64,000 nt of DNA from Telmatospirillum sp. (GCA_020248985.1 JADCGL010000017.1:1-64000); one strand, 5' to 3'; positions 18,487-27,503 are shown, counted from the stretch's first letter. Notes: generated by a model from the sequence alone, not told the origin. Program-made: numbers and translations.

Positions 18487-19706
18487 GGCGCAATCCTTCC
18501 CGGAAGCACATGCGCAAGTGCGGCGCGCAGGCCCGCCACATCTTCGGCGAAGCTCCAGTGCGCGATGATGGCGCGCGATTCTTCGCCCATCTTCGCAAGC
18601 CGCGTTTCGTCGCCGAGCACGTCGGCCAAGGCGCGCGCAAGATCTTCCTCGTCGTCGGTGCGGAAGATGGCGCCGTTGCGGCCCGGATGCACAAGATCGG
18701 GCGCAGCCCCGATCTGGTCGGAGCAGATCACGGCTTTGCCGGCACACATGACCTCGTTCACGACGAGGCCCCACGCTTCCTGGCCCGAGGGCAGCACGAA
18801 CACGTCGGCAAGATCGTAGCAAGCCGGCAATTCGTTCTGCGACTTGAAGCCGAGGAAGCGCACGGCATCTGGCCCGAGTGCCGATGCAGCCGCCTCGAGC
18901 TCGGCGCGCTGCGGCCCGTCGCCCACGAAAGCGAGCACGGGATTGCGCATGTTCCGGTCGGACGCAATGCGCGCGAATGCCCGCATCAGCAGTCCCGGGC
19001 GTTTGCGCTCGATGAGCTTGGCGCAGAACAGCACCACGGGACGGCCGGGCGCAATGCCGAGCTGCCGCTTGAACGCATCGCGCGAAGCCGACGCCGTCGC
19101 CGCTTGGGCGGCAAAACGATCGTTGTCGACCGCATAGGGAACGGTGAAAATGTCGGAGTCGGCGACGCCGTAGCTGCGGTAATAGGCGCGATTCAAAGCG
19201 CCGATCGCGAGATACGCATCCACGCCCATTCTGAGCGCGGCGAAGAAAGCGCGTTTGGCGAGCTGCTTGGCCGGCGAGCGCGTGGCCGAGATCGCGTGCG
19301 CCTCGTCGCGCAGCAGCACTTTGACGCCGCGGCGTTTTGCACTCAGCATCGCGGTCCAATGGCTCGCATGCGCGTAGCCATGGATCCACAGCGCATCGAA
19401 TTTCTCCGCATCGAGCGCTTTGGCGAGCCCACGCGAAAACGGCCGCCACAGATCGAGCGGTTCGAGAATGCCAGGCGGCGGCTGCGGATCGAGGCGCGGC
19501 AGCACATGGCTGCGATAGCCTTCGAGCAGCGGCACGTCCCACACGATCCTCTGGCCGAACTCGCCGGCCACGAACGGCCTTGTGGTGAAATCGGTGCCGA
19601 AAAACGCCGTGAAGTCGATGTCGGGCTGCTGCGCCACCAGGCGCAGCAGCGGCGCCTGGTAGGGGATCGGATGCGTCACGAGATAGGCGAGTTTGAGCTT
19701 CGCCAT
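18483..19706 (-). CDS. glycosyltransferase, GT4-like
   Basis: A 407-residue GT-B glycosyltransferase. The N-terminus LKLAYLVTHPIPYQAPLLRLVA and the C-terminal VLFCAKLIERKRPGLLMRAFA plus LPSGQEAWGLVVNEVMCAGKAVI segments fit the GT4 family; the last has an E-x7-E-like pattern. It ends inside the flippase start codon (ATGA) and begins 3 bases after asnB ends. It presumably adds one residue of the repeat unit made by this operon. Confidence 0.86.
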   Translation of the reverse strand: MAKLKLAYLVTHPIPYQAPLLRLVAQQPDIDFTAFFGTDFTTRPFVAGEFGQRIVWDVPLLEGYRSHVLPRLDPQPPPGILEPLDLWRPFSRGLAKALDAEKFDALWIHGYAHASHWTAMLSAKRRGVKVLLRDEAHAISATRSPAKQLAKRAFFAALRMGVDAYLAIGALNRAYYRSYGVADSDIFTVPYAVDNDRFAAQAATASASRDAFKRQLGIAPGRPVVLFCAKLIERKRPGLLMRAFARIASDRNMRNPVLAFVGDGPQRAELEAAASALGPDAVRFLGFKSQNELPACYDLADVFVLPSGQEAWGLVVNEVMCAGKAVICSDQIGAAPDLVHPGRNGAIFRTDDEEDLARALADVLGDETRLAKMGEESRAIIAHWSFAEDVAGLRAALAHVLPGRIAP

Positions 19707-19709
19707 CGC

Positions 19710-21467
19710 TCAAGCATCCACGAACGTGCTGTAGACGTGGTTGGCCCAGCCGCGAAGCCCGCGCAGATGCCCGTGGCGGTCGCCCGCACCGACGAGCCAT
19801 TCGCGCACCGGCACCACGAAGCCGGTCTTGGGCCGGTCGCTGAGCGAAGCGGGCAAAGGCGGCTTGGGAGTGGCCGCCAAATCGCGTTTGCCGGCGTGCG
19901 CCAAATGCGGCAGCGCGTTTGCGAGGAACACCGGATCGACGAACGGCACGCGGATCTCGATCGAATGCGCCATGCCGGCCCAGTCGCTGTCGCGCAAGAG
20001 CCGATCGCGCATATAGTTCGCGATCTCGAGGGCCGAGACTTTGAGCCGGTCGCTGGGAACGGCACCCAAGCCGCGGTCGAGCGTGTCGGGATAGCCCAGC
20101 TCGGCCAAACCTTCTTCGGCCATGCCGCGCGGCAAGAGCTTGGCGATTTCCCACGGCATGTAGAGCGCGCGGCGCAAGAGATAAGCGCCCTCAAACGTGC
20201 CGCCATATTCGAGCAGGCCTGCATATTTCGGCGAGGCAATGCGGCCGATCCAGTCTTGCGTGGCAAGCCGCACGGCCGGTCCCATGAAGCCGAAGGGCGC
20301 GGCTTGGCGCACGAGCTTCGGGATCTGCGCGAAGCTCGGGTAGCCTGCAAAAATCTCGTCGCCGCCGAGGCCCGACAATGCGACTTTGAGGCCCGCCTGC
20401 TTGGCAGCTTCGGCGACGAAATAGGTGTTGATGCCGTCCACGGTCGGCTGGTCCATCGCCGCGAACAAGGCCTCGCGCGCGGCCGAAAAGTGCTTGGCGT
20501 CGATCCAGGACGTGTGCTGGCGGGTACCGCGCGCGGCCGCGAATTCTTCGGCAAGCGCCGTCTCGTCGTTCGCCGAGCCGCGGAAAGCGTCGAAGCCGAG
20601 CGTGACCGTATCGAGCTGGCTCGCGTTCGTTTCGGCGGCAATACCCGCAAGCACGGTCGAATCGATCCCGGCCGACAGGAACACGCCGACAGGCACGTCG
20701 GCGATCATGTGATGGCGCACCGTATCGACGACCGCAGCGCGCAGATCCATCGCAGGCGCACCGCGCGCAGATAGTGCTGCGCACAAATCGAAAAACGGCA
20801 CGGGTGCGCGCATGCCGCGTGCATCGACGATCGCGAAATGGCCGGCGGGCAGTGCCGAAATGCCGCGATGGAGCGTGTGCGGATCCGGCACATGGCCCCA
20901 CAGGAAGAAGCCCGCGTGGCCGGCCGGATTGGGCCGCCGATCGACGCGGTCGGAGGCGAGCAGCGCTTTGACTTGGCTCGCAAAGCGCAGCGTGCCGCCG
21001 TCGTCGGCGATGTAGAGCGGCTTGATGCCGAACGGATCGCGCGCAAGGAACATCTCGCCCTTGGCCGCATCGTGGATCGCCAGCGCGAACATGCCGCGCA
21101 GGCGGCCGAGCATTGCGGCCCCGTCGCGCGCGTAAAGATGCAGCAGCACTTCGGTGTCGGACTCGGTTTCGAACACCGCCCCCTGCGCGGTCAATTCGTC
21201 GCGCAGCGCCTGGTAGTTGAAAATCTCGCCGTTGAAGACGATGCGCAGATCGGTTCCGCCCAGTCGCATCGGCTGGTCGGCCACGCTGCGCAGATCGACG
21301 ATGGCCAGACGCCGATGGCCGAATGCCAAGCGCCCGTCCGGCGAGAAATACTCGCCCGTCCCATCGGGCCCGCGCAGCGCCATCGCATCGCGCATCGCGC
21401 GCAATTCGGATTCGCGCAGTGCCGGCGCATTGCCCCCGTACGCAAAGGCACCGGCAATGCCGCACAT
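19710..21467 (-). CDS. asparagine synthase-like glutamine amidotransferase
   Basis: A 585-residue AsnB-family protein. The N-terminal class II glutaminase domain begins with the catalytic Cys2 (MCGIAGAF) and has RLAIVDL, NGEIFNY and ESDTEVLL. The C-terminal synthetase domain has the ATP pyrophosphatase loop in VGVFLSAGIDSTV and the GLGGDEIFAGYPS segment. Its position inside a glycan operon, touching the methyltransferase gene with no gap, suggests that it amidates a sugar acid rather than making free asparagine. That is inference from context; an ordinary asparagine synthetase cannot be excluded. Confidence 0.85.
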   Translation of the reverse strand: MCGIAGAFAYGGNAPALRESELRAMRDAMALRGPDGTGEYFSPDGRLAFGHRRLAIVDLRSVADQPMRLGGTDLRIVFNGEIFNYQALRDELTAQGAVFETESDTEVLLHLYARDGAAMLGRLRGMFALAIHDAAKGEMFLARDPFGIKPLYIADDGGTLRFASQVKALLASDRVDRRPNPAGHAGFFLWGHVPDPHTLHRGISALPAGHFAIVDARGMRAPVPFFDLCAALSARGAPAMDLRAAVVDTVRHHMIADVPVGVFLSAGIDSTVLAGIAAETNASQLDTVTLGFDAFRGSANDETALAEEFAAARGTRQHTSWIDAKHFSAAREALFAAMDQPTVDGINTYFVAEAAKQAGLKVALSGLGGDEIFAGYPSFAQIPKLVRQAAPFGFMGPAVRLATQDWIGRIASPKYAGLLEYGGTFEGAYLLRRALYMPWEIAKLLPRGMAEEGLAELGYPDTLDRGLGAVPSDRLKVSALEIANYMRDRLLRDSDWAGMAHSIEIRVPFVDPVFLANALPHLAHAGKRDLAATPKPPLPASLSDRPKTGFVVPVREWLVGAGDRHGHLRGLRGWANHVYSTFVDA

Positions 21468-22202
21468 CTATTTCACCGCCACGGCGTAGAGATTCTGCGT
21501 GAGCACGCGATGCTCGCGCGAACCGGTTTCGGCCAGCAGATAGAAACGCAAGAGGGCGCGGATCATGCGCCACGCCGCATAGCGCAACGCGCTCTTGAGG
21601 CCGTGCACGGCCGGCGGATCCTCGAAGCTCGCCACACTCGTCCAACCCGACGCGAGGAACAGCTGCGCCAAGCTTTCCGGCGTGAAGGCCACCTCGTGCG
21701 TGAAGTCGGAATAGATCATCAGCGTGCCAAACGGCGAAGCCCCGTTGGGCACATGCAGGATCAGCCGACCACCGGGTTTGAGCACGCGCGCGATCTCGTC
21801 GATGGCGGCCACGATCTCGTCGCGCGTGAGATGTTCGAGCACGTCGAACGCCACCACCGCATCGAGGCTTGCAGGGGCCGTGCGCGCCAGCGCTTCCATG
21901 AGCTGGCCTTCGCGCACGCCCGCAATGCCGAGCCGGGCGGCGGCGGCGACTTGGGCGCTCGAGCCGTCGATGCCTTCCATGTTCGCGTAGCCTGCCGCCT
22001 GCGCGAAATGCAGCAAGGCGCCATGGCCGCAACCGAGTTCGAGAATGCGCGCCTGCCGGTCGGCCGGGAAATGTGCGGCAATCAGCCGACGCAGATTGGC
22101 GGCACGCGGGGCCAAGCCCGCCACGGTTTCGGGGGCGAGCGGCGCATTGGTCGCCGAGGTGTATTTGGCGTAGATGCGCGCGCGATAGGCGGTCTCGGTC
22201 AT
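21468..22202 (-). CDS. class I SAM-dependent methyltransferase (glycan operon, copy 2)
   Basis: A 244-residue methyltransferase with the SAM motif ILELGCGHGALLHFA, followed by AFDVLEHL and VLKPGGRLILHVPN. The C-terminal segment FEDPPAVHGLKSALR closely matches the methyltransferase at 23353-24099, so the two are paralogs. The ATG overlaps the glycosyltransferase stop by 4 bases. It probably methylates a sugar hydroxyl or the end of a glycan chain; the substrate is unknown. Confidence 0.85.
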   Translation of the reverse strand: MTETAYRARIYAKYTSATNAPLAPETVAGLAPRAANLRRLIAAHFPADRQARILELGCGHGALLHFAQAAGYANMEGIDGSSAQVAAAARLGIAGVREGQLMEALARTAPASLDAVVAFDVLEHLTRDEIVAAIDEIARVLKPGGRLILHVPNGASPFGTLMIYSDFTHEVAFTPESLAQLFLASGWTSVASFEDPPAVHGLKSALRYAAWRMIRALLRFYLLAETGSREHRVLTQNLYAVAVK

Positions 22203-23341
22203 GCCGCCCTCGCCGCGTTGGCCGTCACGAAGCGCGCCAGCAAGCGTTCCTGCTGTTCGACATAGCGCTCGAAGGCGAAGAGTTTTTCGACCGTGCGCAC
22301 GCCTGCGTCGCCCATGCGCATGCACAAAGCCGGATCGTCGCGCAGAGTGCGCAAAGCATCCGCGATCGCGTCCACGTCGAGCGGCCCGAGTGCCACGCCG
22401 CACGGATCGGCCGCGTCGATCGCTTCGGGCGAGCCGTCTTCGTTGCCGCACAAGAAAGCCGTCCCGCACGCGGCCGCCTCGATGAGACCGAGGGGCACAG
22501 CCTCGCCCCAGCCGGGCCCCCCGCGCGCGATCAAGGTCGCAACGTCGGCGGCGGCATAGAGAACCGGCAGATGTTCTTGCGGGGCGCGGCCCGTGAAACG
22601 CACGCGGCCGTCGAGGCCTTTGGCGTGCACGTACGCTTCGAGATCCGCACGATCGGGTCCCGAGCCCACCACGATATAGACGATGCGCGGATCGTCGAGC
22701 TTGGCGATCGCGTCCATCGTCTGGCGCTGGCCCTTGTTGGGCGGCAGCAGCATCGCAGCGACGGTCGTCACCACGAATTTGCCGGCAAGGTCGTCCCACC
22801 CGTAGTCGGCAGCAAGGCGCGCGCGTGCGGCACCCTTGGCGAGCGGCTTGAAGAAGCCCACGTCGACCGGATCGTAGAGCAGGCCAGTGGGCGGCACGAA
22901 GCGCCGGTATTTGGGCATCCAGTCGATCGTGTATTGGCAATCCGCGATCACGAGATCGGCCGCCGCGAACGCCGCCTCGCGCAAGGCCGGCAGCTTCGCC
23001 AGAATGTCGATATTGTAGACATTGACCGTGAAGGGCGTGCCCGAGGTCTTTTTGACGAGCCAGCCGAGGCCCGCCAGATAGACGTGGTTGAGCATCACAA
23101 GATCGTAGCGCCCGCGCGCGGCGGCCGCCTCGCGCACCAAGGTCGCCACGGCCGCAAAGCGGTTGCCGAAGGGGACTTTGCGGTCGGCAATGCCTTGCGC
23201 CAAGCCGGGGCCGGTCTGCTTGTCGATCGACACGACCGTCGTCGTGTGGCCGAGGCGCTTCAGCGCGGCGATCTGATAGCGGCTATAGGTCGCAATACCG
23301 CCATAGCCTTCGATGTCGAAGCCCAGAAAGAGGATGCGCAT
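22199..23341 (-). CDS. glycosyltransferase, GT4-like
   Basis: A 380-residue GT-B glycosyltransferase. It begins MRILFLGFDIEGYGGIATYSRYQIAALKRLGH, with the glycine-rich donor loop typical of GT4. It carries VVGSGPDRADLEAYV and the segment GWGEAVPLGLIEAAACGTAFLCG with an E-x7-E pattern. It sits between the two paralogous methyltransferase genes and overlaps the downstream one by 4 bases. Confidence 0.87.
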   Translation of the reverse strand: MRILFLGFDIEGYGGIATYSRYQIAALKRLGHTTTVVSIDKQTGPGLAQGIADRKVPFGNRFAAVATLVREAAAARGRYDLVMLNHVYLAGLGWLVKKTSGTPFTVNVYNIDILAKLPALREAAFAAADLVIADCQYTIDWMPKYRRFVPPTGLLYDPVDVGFFKPLAKGAARARLAADYGWDDLAGKFVVTTVAAMLLPPNKGQRQTMDAIAKLDDPRIVYIVVGSGPDRADLEAYVHAKGLDGRVRFTGRAPQEHLPVLYAAADVATLIARGGPGWGEAVPLGLIEAAACGTAFLCGNEDGSPEAIDAADPCGVALGPLDVDAIADALRTLRDDPALCMRMGDAGVRTVEKLFAFERYVEQQERLLARFVTANAARAA

Positions 23342-23352
23342 CGGTGCGGGGC

Positions 23353-24099
23353 CTATTTGCGCGCCACGGCGACGAAGGTCTGGCTGAAAATGGCGTCGCC
23401 GCCAGTTTCGCCTGTTTCCGCCGCCAGCGCCAGCCGCAGCACGAAGCGCACGCACGTCCACAAAACGCCGCGCACCGCACTCTTGAGGCCGTGCACGACG
23501 GGCTTGTCTTCGAAACAAGCCACGTCCTTGAAGTCGCACACGAGCAGAAGCTGCTCGATCGAGCGGCGCGTGAAGGAGCCGGTCGCCATGATGTCCCAAT
23601 AGCGCACGCGGCCCGAAAACAGCGCTTCGCCGTTCGGCAAATGCAGGATGAAGCGCCCGCCCGGCTTCAGCACGCGGCGCACTTCGTCGGCCAGGCGCAG
23701 CTGCGTGGCCGGATCGAAATAATGGTAGAGGTCGAACAGCACGATCGCGTCCAAGCTTTCGCCGGGCATCGCGCGCAATTCGGCCATCAGATCGCCCTGG
23801 CGCACGCCGTCGATCTTGAGCGTGGCCGCCATCGCAACCTGCTCGGGGCTCGCATCGACACCCGAGACGGCGGTGTAGCCCAAGCGCTGAGCGGCCCACA
23901 CGATCGCGCCGTGTCCGCAGCCCAGATCGACGATCTTGGCGCTTTTGTCAGGCGGAAAATGCGCACCCACGAATTGCCGCAGGAACGGCCAGCGCCGGTC
24001 GAGATTGCCGGCCGCGTCCGAAACGGCGGCATGGGTCGAAACGTAGCGGGCGAGAAAACGCTGGCGCCAGTCGGTCGCGGGATTCTGTTCGTGTTCCAT
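23353..24099 (-). CDS. class I SAM-dependent methyltransferase (glycan operon, copy 1)
   Basis: A 248-residue methyltransferase with IVDLGCGHGAIVWAA, LFDLYHYF and VLKPGGRFILHLPNG, and a C-terminal FEDKPVVHGLKSAVR segment shared with its paralog at 21468-22202. It is the first gene of the glycan operon. It contains no membrane segment and is likely cytoplasmic. Acceptor unknown; an O-methyltransferase on a nucleotide sugar or lipid-linked glycan is the simplest reading. Confidence 0.85.
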   Translation of the reverse strand: MEHEQNPATDWRQRFLARYVSTHAAVSDAAGNLDRRWPFLRQFVGAHFPPDKSAKIVDLGCGHGAIVWAAQRLGYTAVSGVDASPEQVAMAATLKIDGVRQGDLMAELRAMPGESLDAIVLFDLYHYFDPATQLRLADEVRRVLKPGGRFILHLPNGEALFSGRVRYWDIMATGSFTRRSIEQLLLVCDFKDVACFEDKPVVHGLKSAVRGVLWTCVRFVLRLALAAETGETGGDAIFSQTFVAVARK

Positions 24100-24128
24100 C
24101 CGATTCTCTTCTACGCCGTTTCAACGGC

Positions 24129-24593
24129 TCAGCCGCCAAAGCATTCCCGCCGCACGACCAGCTGCTCGGGCTCGCGCATCATGGCGGCATCGCCTTGCTG
24201 GTCGTTCAGTAGCATGACAAAGCGGTCCGGCACCGCCCGAATCCGTCCCTCGGCCGCAATCAGCCAGTCGAACCGCACGATCCGCCGGCGGCGGTCGGCC
24301 GGATCGCCGTCGATGCCGTTGATGCGCGCATGCGGCCCCACACCGTCCAGCAGGATCGGGTCGGTCGCCATTTCGGATGCGCCGAACGTGCCCGGTTCCA
24401 GGAGCTTGAGGTCGAGTTTTTCGAGGCATTCGGGCACCGGATCGGGCAGCCGCCAGCCCGCAAGCTCCAGGGCAAGAAAATCGAGCGCCAGCGCCGTTTC
24501 CGCACCGCGCGCATCGCGCTGGGCAAAAGCGGGAGCGGCGCACAGCAGGGCCGCCAGAGCAGCCGACACGAAAATGGCAGGAAACGACCGCAT
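24129..24593 (-). CDS. secreted hypothetical protein
   Basis: 154 residues with a clear Sec signal peptide (charged MRSF, a hydrophobic core and an AFA-type cleavage site near residue 24-25). The mature part is about 130 residues, acidic to neutral, with two cysteines (one in PECLEKLDLKLLEPG, one in RRECFGG) that could form a disulfide in the periplasm. I do not recognise the family. It lies upstream of the glycan operon on the same strand, 29 bases before its first gene, and may be cotranscribed. Confidence 0.7.
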   Translation of the reverse strand: MRSFPAIFVSAALAALLCAAPAFAQRDARGAETALALDFLALELAGWRLPDPVPECLEKLDLKLLEPGTFGASEMATDPILLDGVGPHARINGIDGDPADRRRRIVRFDWLIAAEGRIRAVPDRFVMLLNDQQGDAAMMREPEQLVVRRECFGG

Positions 24594-24780
24594 GGGGCCC
24601 TCGGGGGCGGGGTGCAGGCGCTAGGTAGCGCGTTCGCCCGCCTTGCGGCAAGCGGCCTTTGCGCCGCAACGGCCCCAAATACCGCCGCCGCCGGCGCAAA
24701 TGCCAAAGGCCACGCAAATGCTTGTCGCAAGCAGGCAATCCGGGCTACCACGCTCCCCTCCTTCCCTGATCGCCCGGTCC

Positions 24781-25314
24781 ATGAAAAAAGCCGCCACTGC
24801 AGACGAATTCAAACGCGCCATGCGCCGCTTTGCCGCCGGCGTGACGCTGGTGACGACGGCCGGGCGCGGCGGGCGGGCGGGCTTGACTGCAACCGCCATG
24901 TGCTCGCTGTCGGCCGATCCGCCGCGCCTGCTGGTCTGCGTCAACCGCGATTCGGCCCCCAACCGCGCCATCGCGGCGTCGAAGCGCTTCTGCGTGAACA
25001 TCCTGGGCCAGAAACATCGCGCCCTTGCCTTGCGCTTTGCAGGCGCCACCGGCGTGCAGGGCGAGGAGCGTTTCGCGCACGGGCGCTGGGGCAAGGCCGT
25101 GACGGGGGCGCCCGTACTCGAAGACGCGCTTGCGAGTTTCGACTGCACGCTTGCCGACGCCATCGAATCCGGCACGCACACGATCTTCGTGGGCAACGTG
25201 CGCGCGGCAACATCCGCCGCGCGCGGCGCACCGCTCGTCTACGAAGGCGGCGGCTTCCATGCGCTGGCCGCCCTCGCGGCACCGCGCAAAGCAAAAGCCA
25301 AAACCCGAAAATGA
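24781..25314 (+). CDS. flavin reductase family protein
   Basis: A 177-residue FMN-binding split-barrel protein of the HpaC/DIM6 flavin reductase family. Recognisable segments are FKRAMRRFAAGVTLVTT, GLTATAMCSLSADPPRLLVCVN, RFCVNILG and the C-terminal LVYEGGGFHAL. Such enzymes use NAD(P)H to supply reduced flavin to a monooxygenase; no obvious monooxygenase partner is adjacent. ATG 24781 is chosen because the family starts with a short helix before FKRAMR. Its stop overlaps the MFS gene start (ATGA). Confidence 0.86.
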   Translation: MKKAATADEFKRAMRRFAAGVTLVTTAGRGGRAGLTATAMCSLSADPPRLLVCVNRDSAPNRAIAASKRFCVNILGQKHRALALRFAGATGVQGEERFAHGRWGKAVTGAPVLEDALASFDCTLADAIESGTHTIFVGNVRAATSAARGAPLVYEGGGFHALAALAAPRKAKAKTRK

Positions 25315-26552
25315 GGGCCTTCGCACCGCTGCGCGATCCGATCGTCGCACGGCTGTGGAGTGCTTTGTCTGTTTTCACCATGGGCGACGAGCTGTATCGC
25401 GTGGCCCTCGTCTGGCTCGCGATCGAACTTGTCGGTCGCCAGGCGGGCTATTTGGGGGCCGTGCAGTCGGCCTGCATGCTGGCGGGCGCGATCTTCGGCG
25501 GCGCGTTCGCCAGCGCCATCGATCCGCGCCGTGCGATGTCCATCCTGCTGGCGGCCGGGGCAACGGCCGCCCTGGTGCCGGCGGTCGCCTGGGATTTGGG
25601 CGTGCCGAGCATGCTCGCCCTTGCGATCCCGGCAGTCGGGATATCGCTGATGCGCGCCCAACTCGAACCCGCCATCCAAGGCCATCTGCCGCAGCTGGTC
25701 GCCGACCGCGACGTGCTGTTTGCGGCCAACAGCCTCATCGACGGCGTGCGGCGCATGGCGCGCCTGTCGGGGCCGGCTTTGGCGGCGGGACTGGCACTGC
25801 TGATGCCGGTGCACGATCTTTTCTACGTCTATGCGCTCGCACTCGGGCTTTCGGCCTATCTGCTGCTGCGCGTGGGCGACGCTCTGCCGGGCCGCGAAAA
25901 AAGCGGCAGCAGCAGCTTTCTCGTCGGCTGGAAGATCGTGCGCGCGGCCCCCACTTTGCGCCGCCTCTTGGCGCTCAAATTTTTCACCGACGGCAGCTGG
26001 GGCCTTGTGATCGGCTACGGGCTGCCTTTGATCGTCGAACAGCGCAACGCGAGCTGGGGCCCGCTTGTCGGCATTGGCGCCTACGGGGCCGGGCTTGCGA
26101 CCTACGGTGTGTGCAATCTCGCGGCCTCGATCGTCGTCGGCTCGATGAAACCCACACTCGGCCTCAACCGCATGATGGCGGGTTTGACCGTGACGGGGCT
26201 TGGCTTGGCCGCAACCGGGGCGGCGGCCGTCTACGCATCCGACGACTGGCTGTTGCCCGGCCTTTATCTGGGGCTCGGCTTTGCCGCCATAGGGCCGCCC
26301 TTTTTCGAAGTGCCGCTGACCTTGCGCGTGCAGCTCGCGGGCTCGGCGCAGTCGCAGGCGGCGGCGGCGAGTGTGCATCGCGTGCGCATCGTCGCCGTGT
26401 TCGGCGGCATCATGATGGCGGGCCTGTTTTCGCCGACTTTGTTCGGCCTGCTCGGCACGGCCGTCGCCATGACCGCGGCGGGTGCGGCAAGTGCCCTTGC
26501 GACTCTCGCCGTGTGGTACTGGCTGCCGCCCGAAAAACTTGCCGCCGACTGA
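25311..26552 (+). CDS. MFS transporter
   Basis: A 413-residue inner-membrane protein with about 12 predicted membrane helices and the MFS-like central loop between two six-helix halves. It resembles the MFS_3/enterobactin-exporter-like group (FTMGDELYRVALVWLAIEL at the start, LPQLVADRDVLFAANSLIDGVRRMARLSGPALA in the middle). Substrate unknown; export is more likely than uptake. It overlaps the flavin reductase gene by ATGA. Confidence 0.85.
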   Translation: MRAFAPLRDPIVARLWSALSVFTMGDELYRVALVWLAIELVGRQAGYLGAVQSACMLAGAIFGGAFASAIDPRRAMSILLAAGATAALVPAVAWDLGVPSMLALAIPAVGISLMRAQLEPAIQGHLPQLVADRDVLFAANSLIDGVRRMARLSGPALAAGLALLMPVHDLFYVYALALGLSAYLLLRVGDALPGREKSGSSSFLVGWKIVRAAPTLRRLLALKFFTDGSWGLVIGYGLPLIVEQRNASWGPLVGIGAYGAGLATYGVCNLAASIVVGSMKPTLGLNRMMAGLTVTGLGLAATGAAAVYASDDWLLPGLYLGLGFAAIGPPFFEVPLTLRVQLAGSAQSQAAAASVHRVRIVAVFGGIMMAGLFSPTLFGLLGTAVAMTAAGAASALATLAVWYWLPPEKLAAD

Positions 26553-26606
26553 TTTGCCGTTAAAATCCGCAGCCTTCGACATCATCGGAAAGAAAAGAGA
26601 AGAACA

Positions 26607-27455
26607 ATGAAGCTCGCCAGCATTCGCGTCGGAAAAAAGGAAACCTACGGGGCCGTGGTGGCGGGCGGGATCGTCGATCTCGGCAAGAAATTCGGCAAAA
26701 AATGGCCAACGCTGCGCTTGGCGCTGCTGGGTGCGGGCCTGCCGACGCTGAAAGCCTATGCCAAGGGCCGCAAGCCCGACATCAAGGACGGCAAATTCGC
26801 CTGGATGCCGGTCGTCCCGGACGCCACGCGCATTTTCTGCGCGGGCGTGAACTACCGCGAGCACCGGGCGGAAACCGGCCGCCCCGACACGCTGCACCCA
26901 ACGATTTTCACGCGCTTTGCCTACACGCAAATGGGCCACGAGCAGCCGATGCTGAAGCCCGTCGAAAGCGAGCGGCTCGACTGGGAAGGCGAGCTTGCGA
27001 TCGTGATCGGCAAGAAGGGCCGCCGCATCGCGCGCGAGAAGGCGATGAGCCACGTGGCGGGCTACGCCTGCTACAACGACGGCTCGGTGCGCGACTACCA
27101 GCGCCATACCTCGCAATTCACGCCCGGCAAAAACTTCGTCGCGACCGGCGGTTTCGGCCCGTGGATGGTGACGTCGGACGAGATGAAGAACATCACGGCC
27201 CAGACGCTGACCACGCGCGTCAACGGCGTTGTGAAGCAGCAGGCCACGATCGACATGCTGATCCACGACATCCCGCAGCTGATCGCCTACATCTCGACCT
27301 TCTGCCCGCTCGAACCCGGCGACGTGATCGTAACCGGCACGCCCGGCGGCGTGGGGGCCGCGCGCACGCCGCCCGAATTCATGTTCCCGGGCGACACGGT
27401 CGAGGTCGAAATCACCGGCGTGGGCCTGCTGCGCAACACGATCAAAGCAGGCTAG
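26607..27455 (+). CDS. fumarylacetoacetate hydrolase family protein
   Basis: A 282-residue FAH-fold enzyme. The metal-binding core is visible in CAGVNYREH, WEGELAIVIGKKGRRI, GYACYNDGSVRDYQ, TGGFGPWMV and VIVTGTPGGVGAARTPP. Members cleave C-C bonds in acylpyruvates or hydrate 2-oxo-pentenoates. Convergence with a gentisate 1,2-dioxygenase gene suggests fumarylpyruvate or maleylpyruvate hydrolysis, the last step of the gentisate pathway; the two are not in one operon, so this is inference. AGAGAAG lies before ATG 26607. Confidence 0.88.
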   Translation: MKLASIRVGKKETYGAVVAGGIVDLGKKFGKKWPTLRLALLGAGLPTLKAYAKGRKPDIKDGKFAWMPVVPDATRIFCAGVNYREHRAETGRPDTLHPTIFTRFAYTQMGHEQPMLKPVESERLDWEGELAIVIGKKGRRIAREKAMSHVAGYACYNDGSVRDYQRHTSQFTPGKNFVATGGFGPWMVTSDEMKNITAQTLTTRVNGVVKQQATIDMLIHDIPQLIAYISTFCPLEPGDVIVTGTPGGVGAARTPPEFMFPGDTVEVEITGVGLLRNTIKAG

Positions 27456-27476
27456 GCCGCGTCGCGGAGGCAAAAA

Positions 27477-27503
27477 GCGCGGCAATCTCACCCATTGCCG
27501 CGC
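27477..27503 (-). terminator. intrinsic terminator of the gentisate dioxygenase gene, with the stop codon in its loop
   Basis: A perfect 10-bp stem (27477-27486 with 27494-27503) encloses a 7-base loop and is followed on the minus strand by five T. The TGA stop of the dioxygenase gene (27488-27490) lies in the loop, so the last codons form the 5' stem arm. Confidence 0.85.

Noticed and set aside
24643-24780. A 46-residue N-terminal extension of the flavin reductase
   Set aside because: The family begins near FKRAMRRFA; the upstream part is Pro/Ala-rich with no ribosome site and is probably untranslated.
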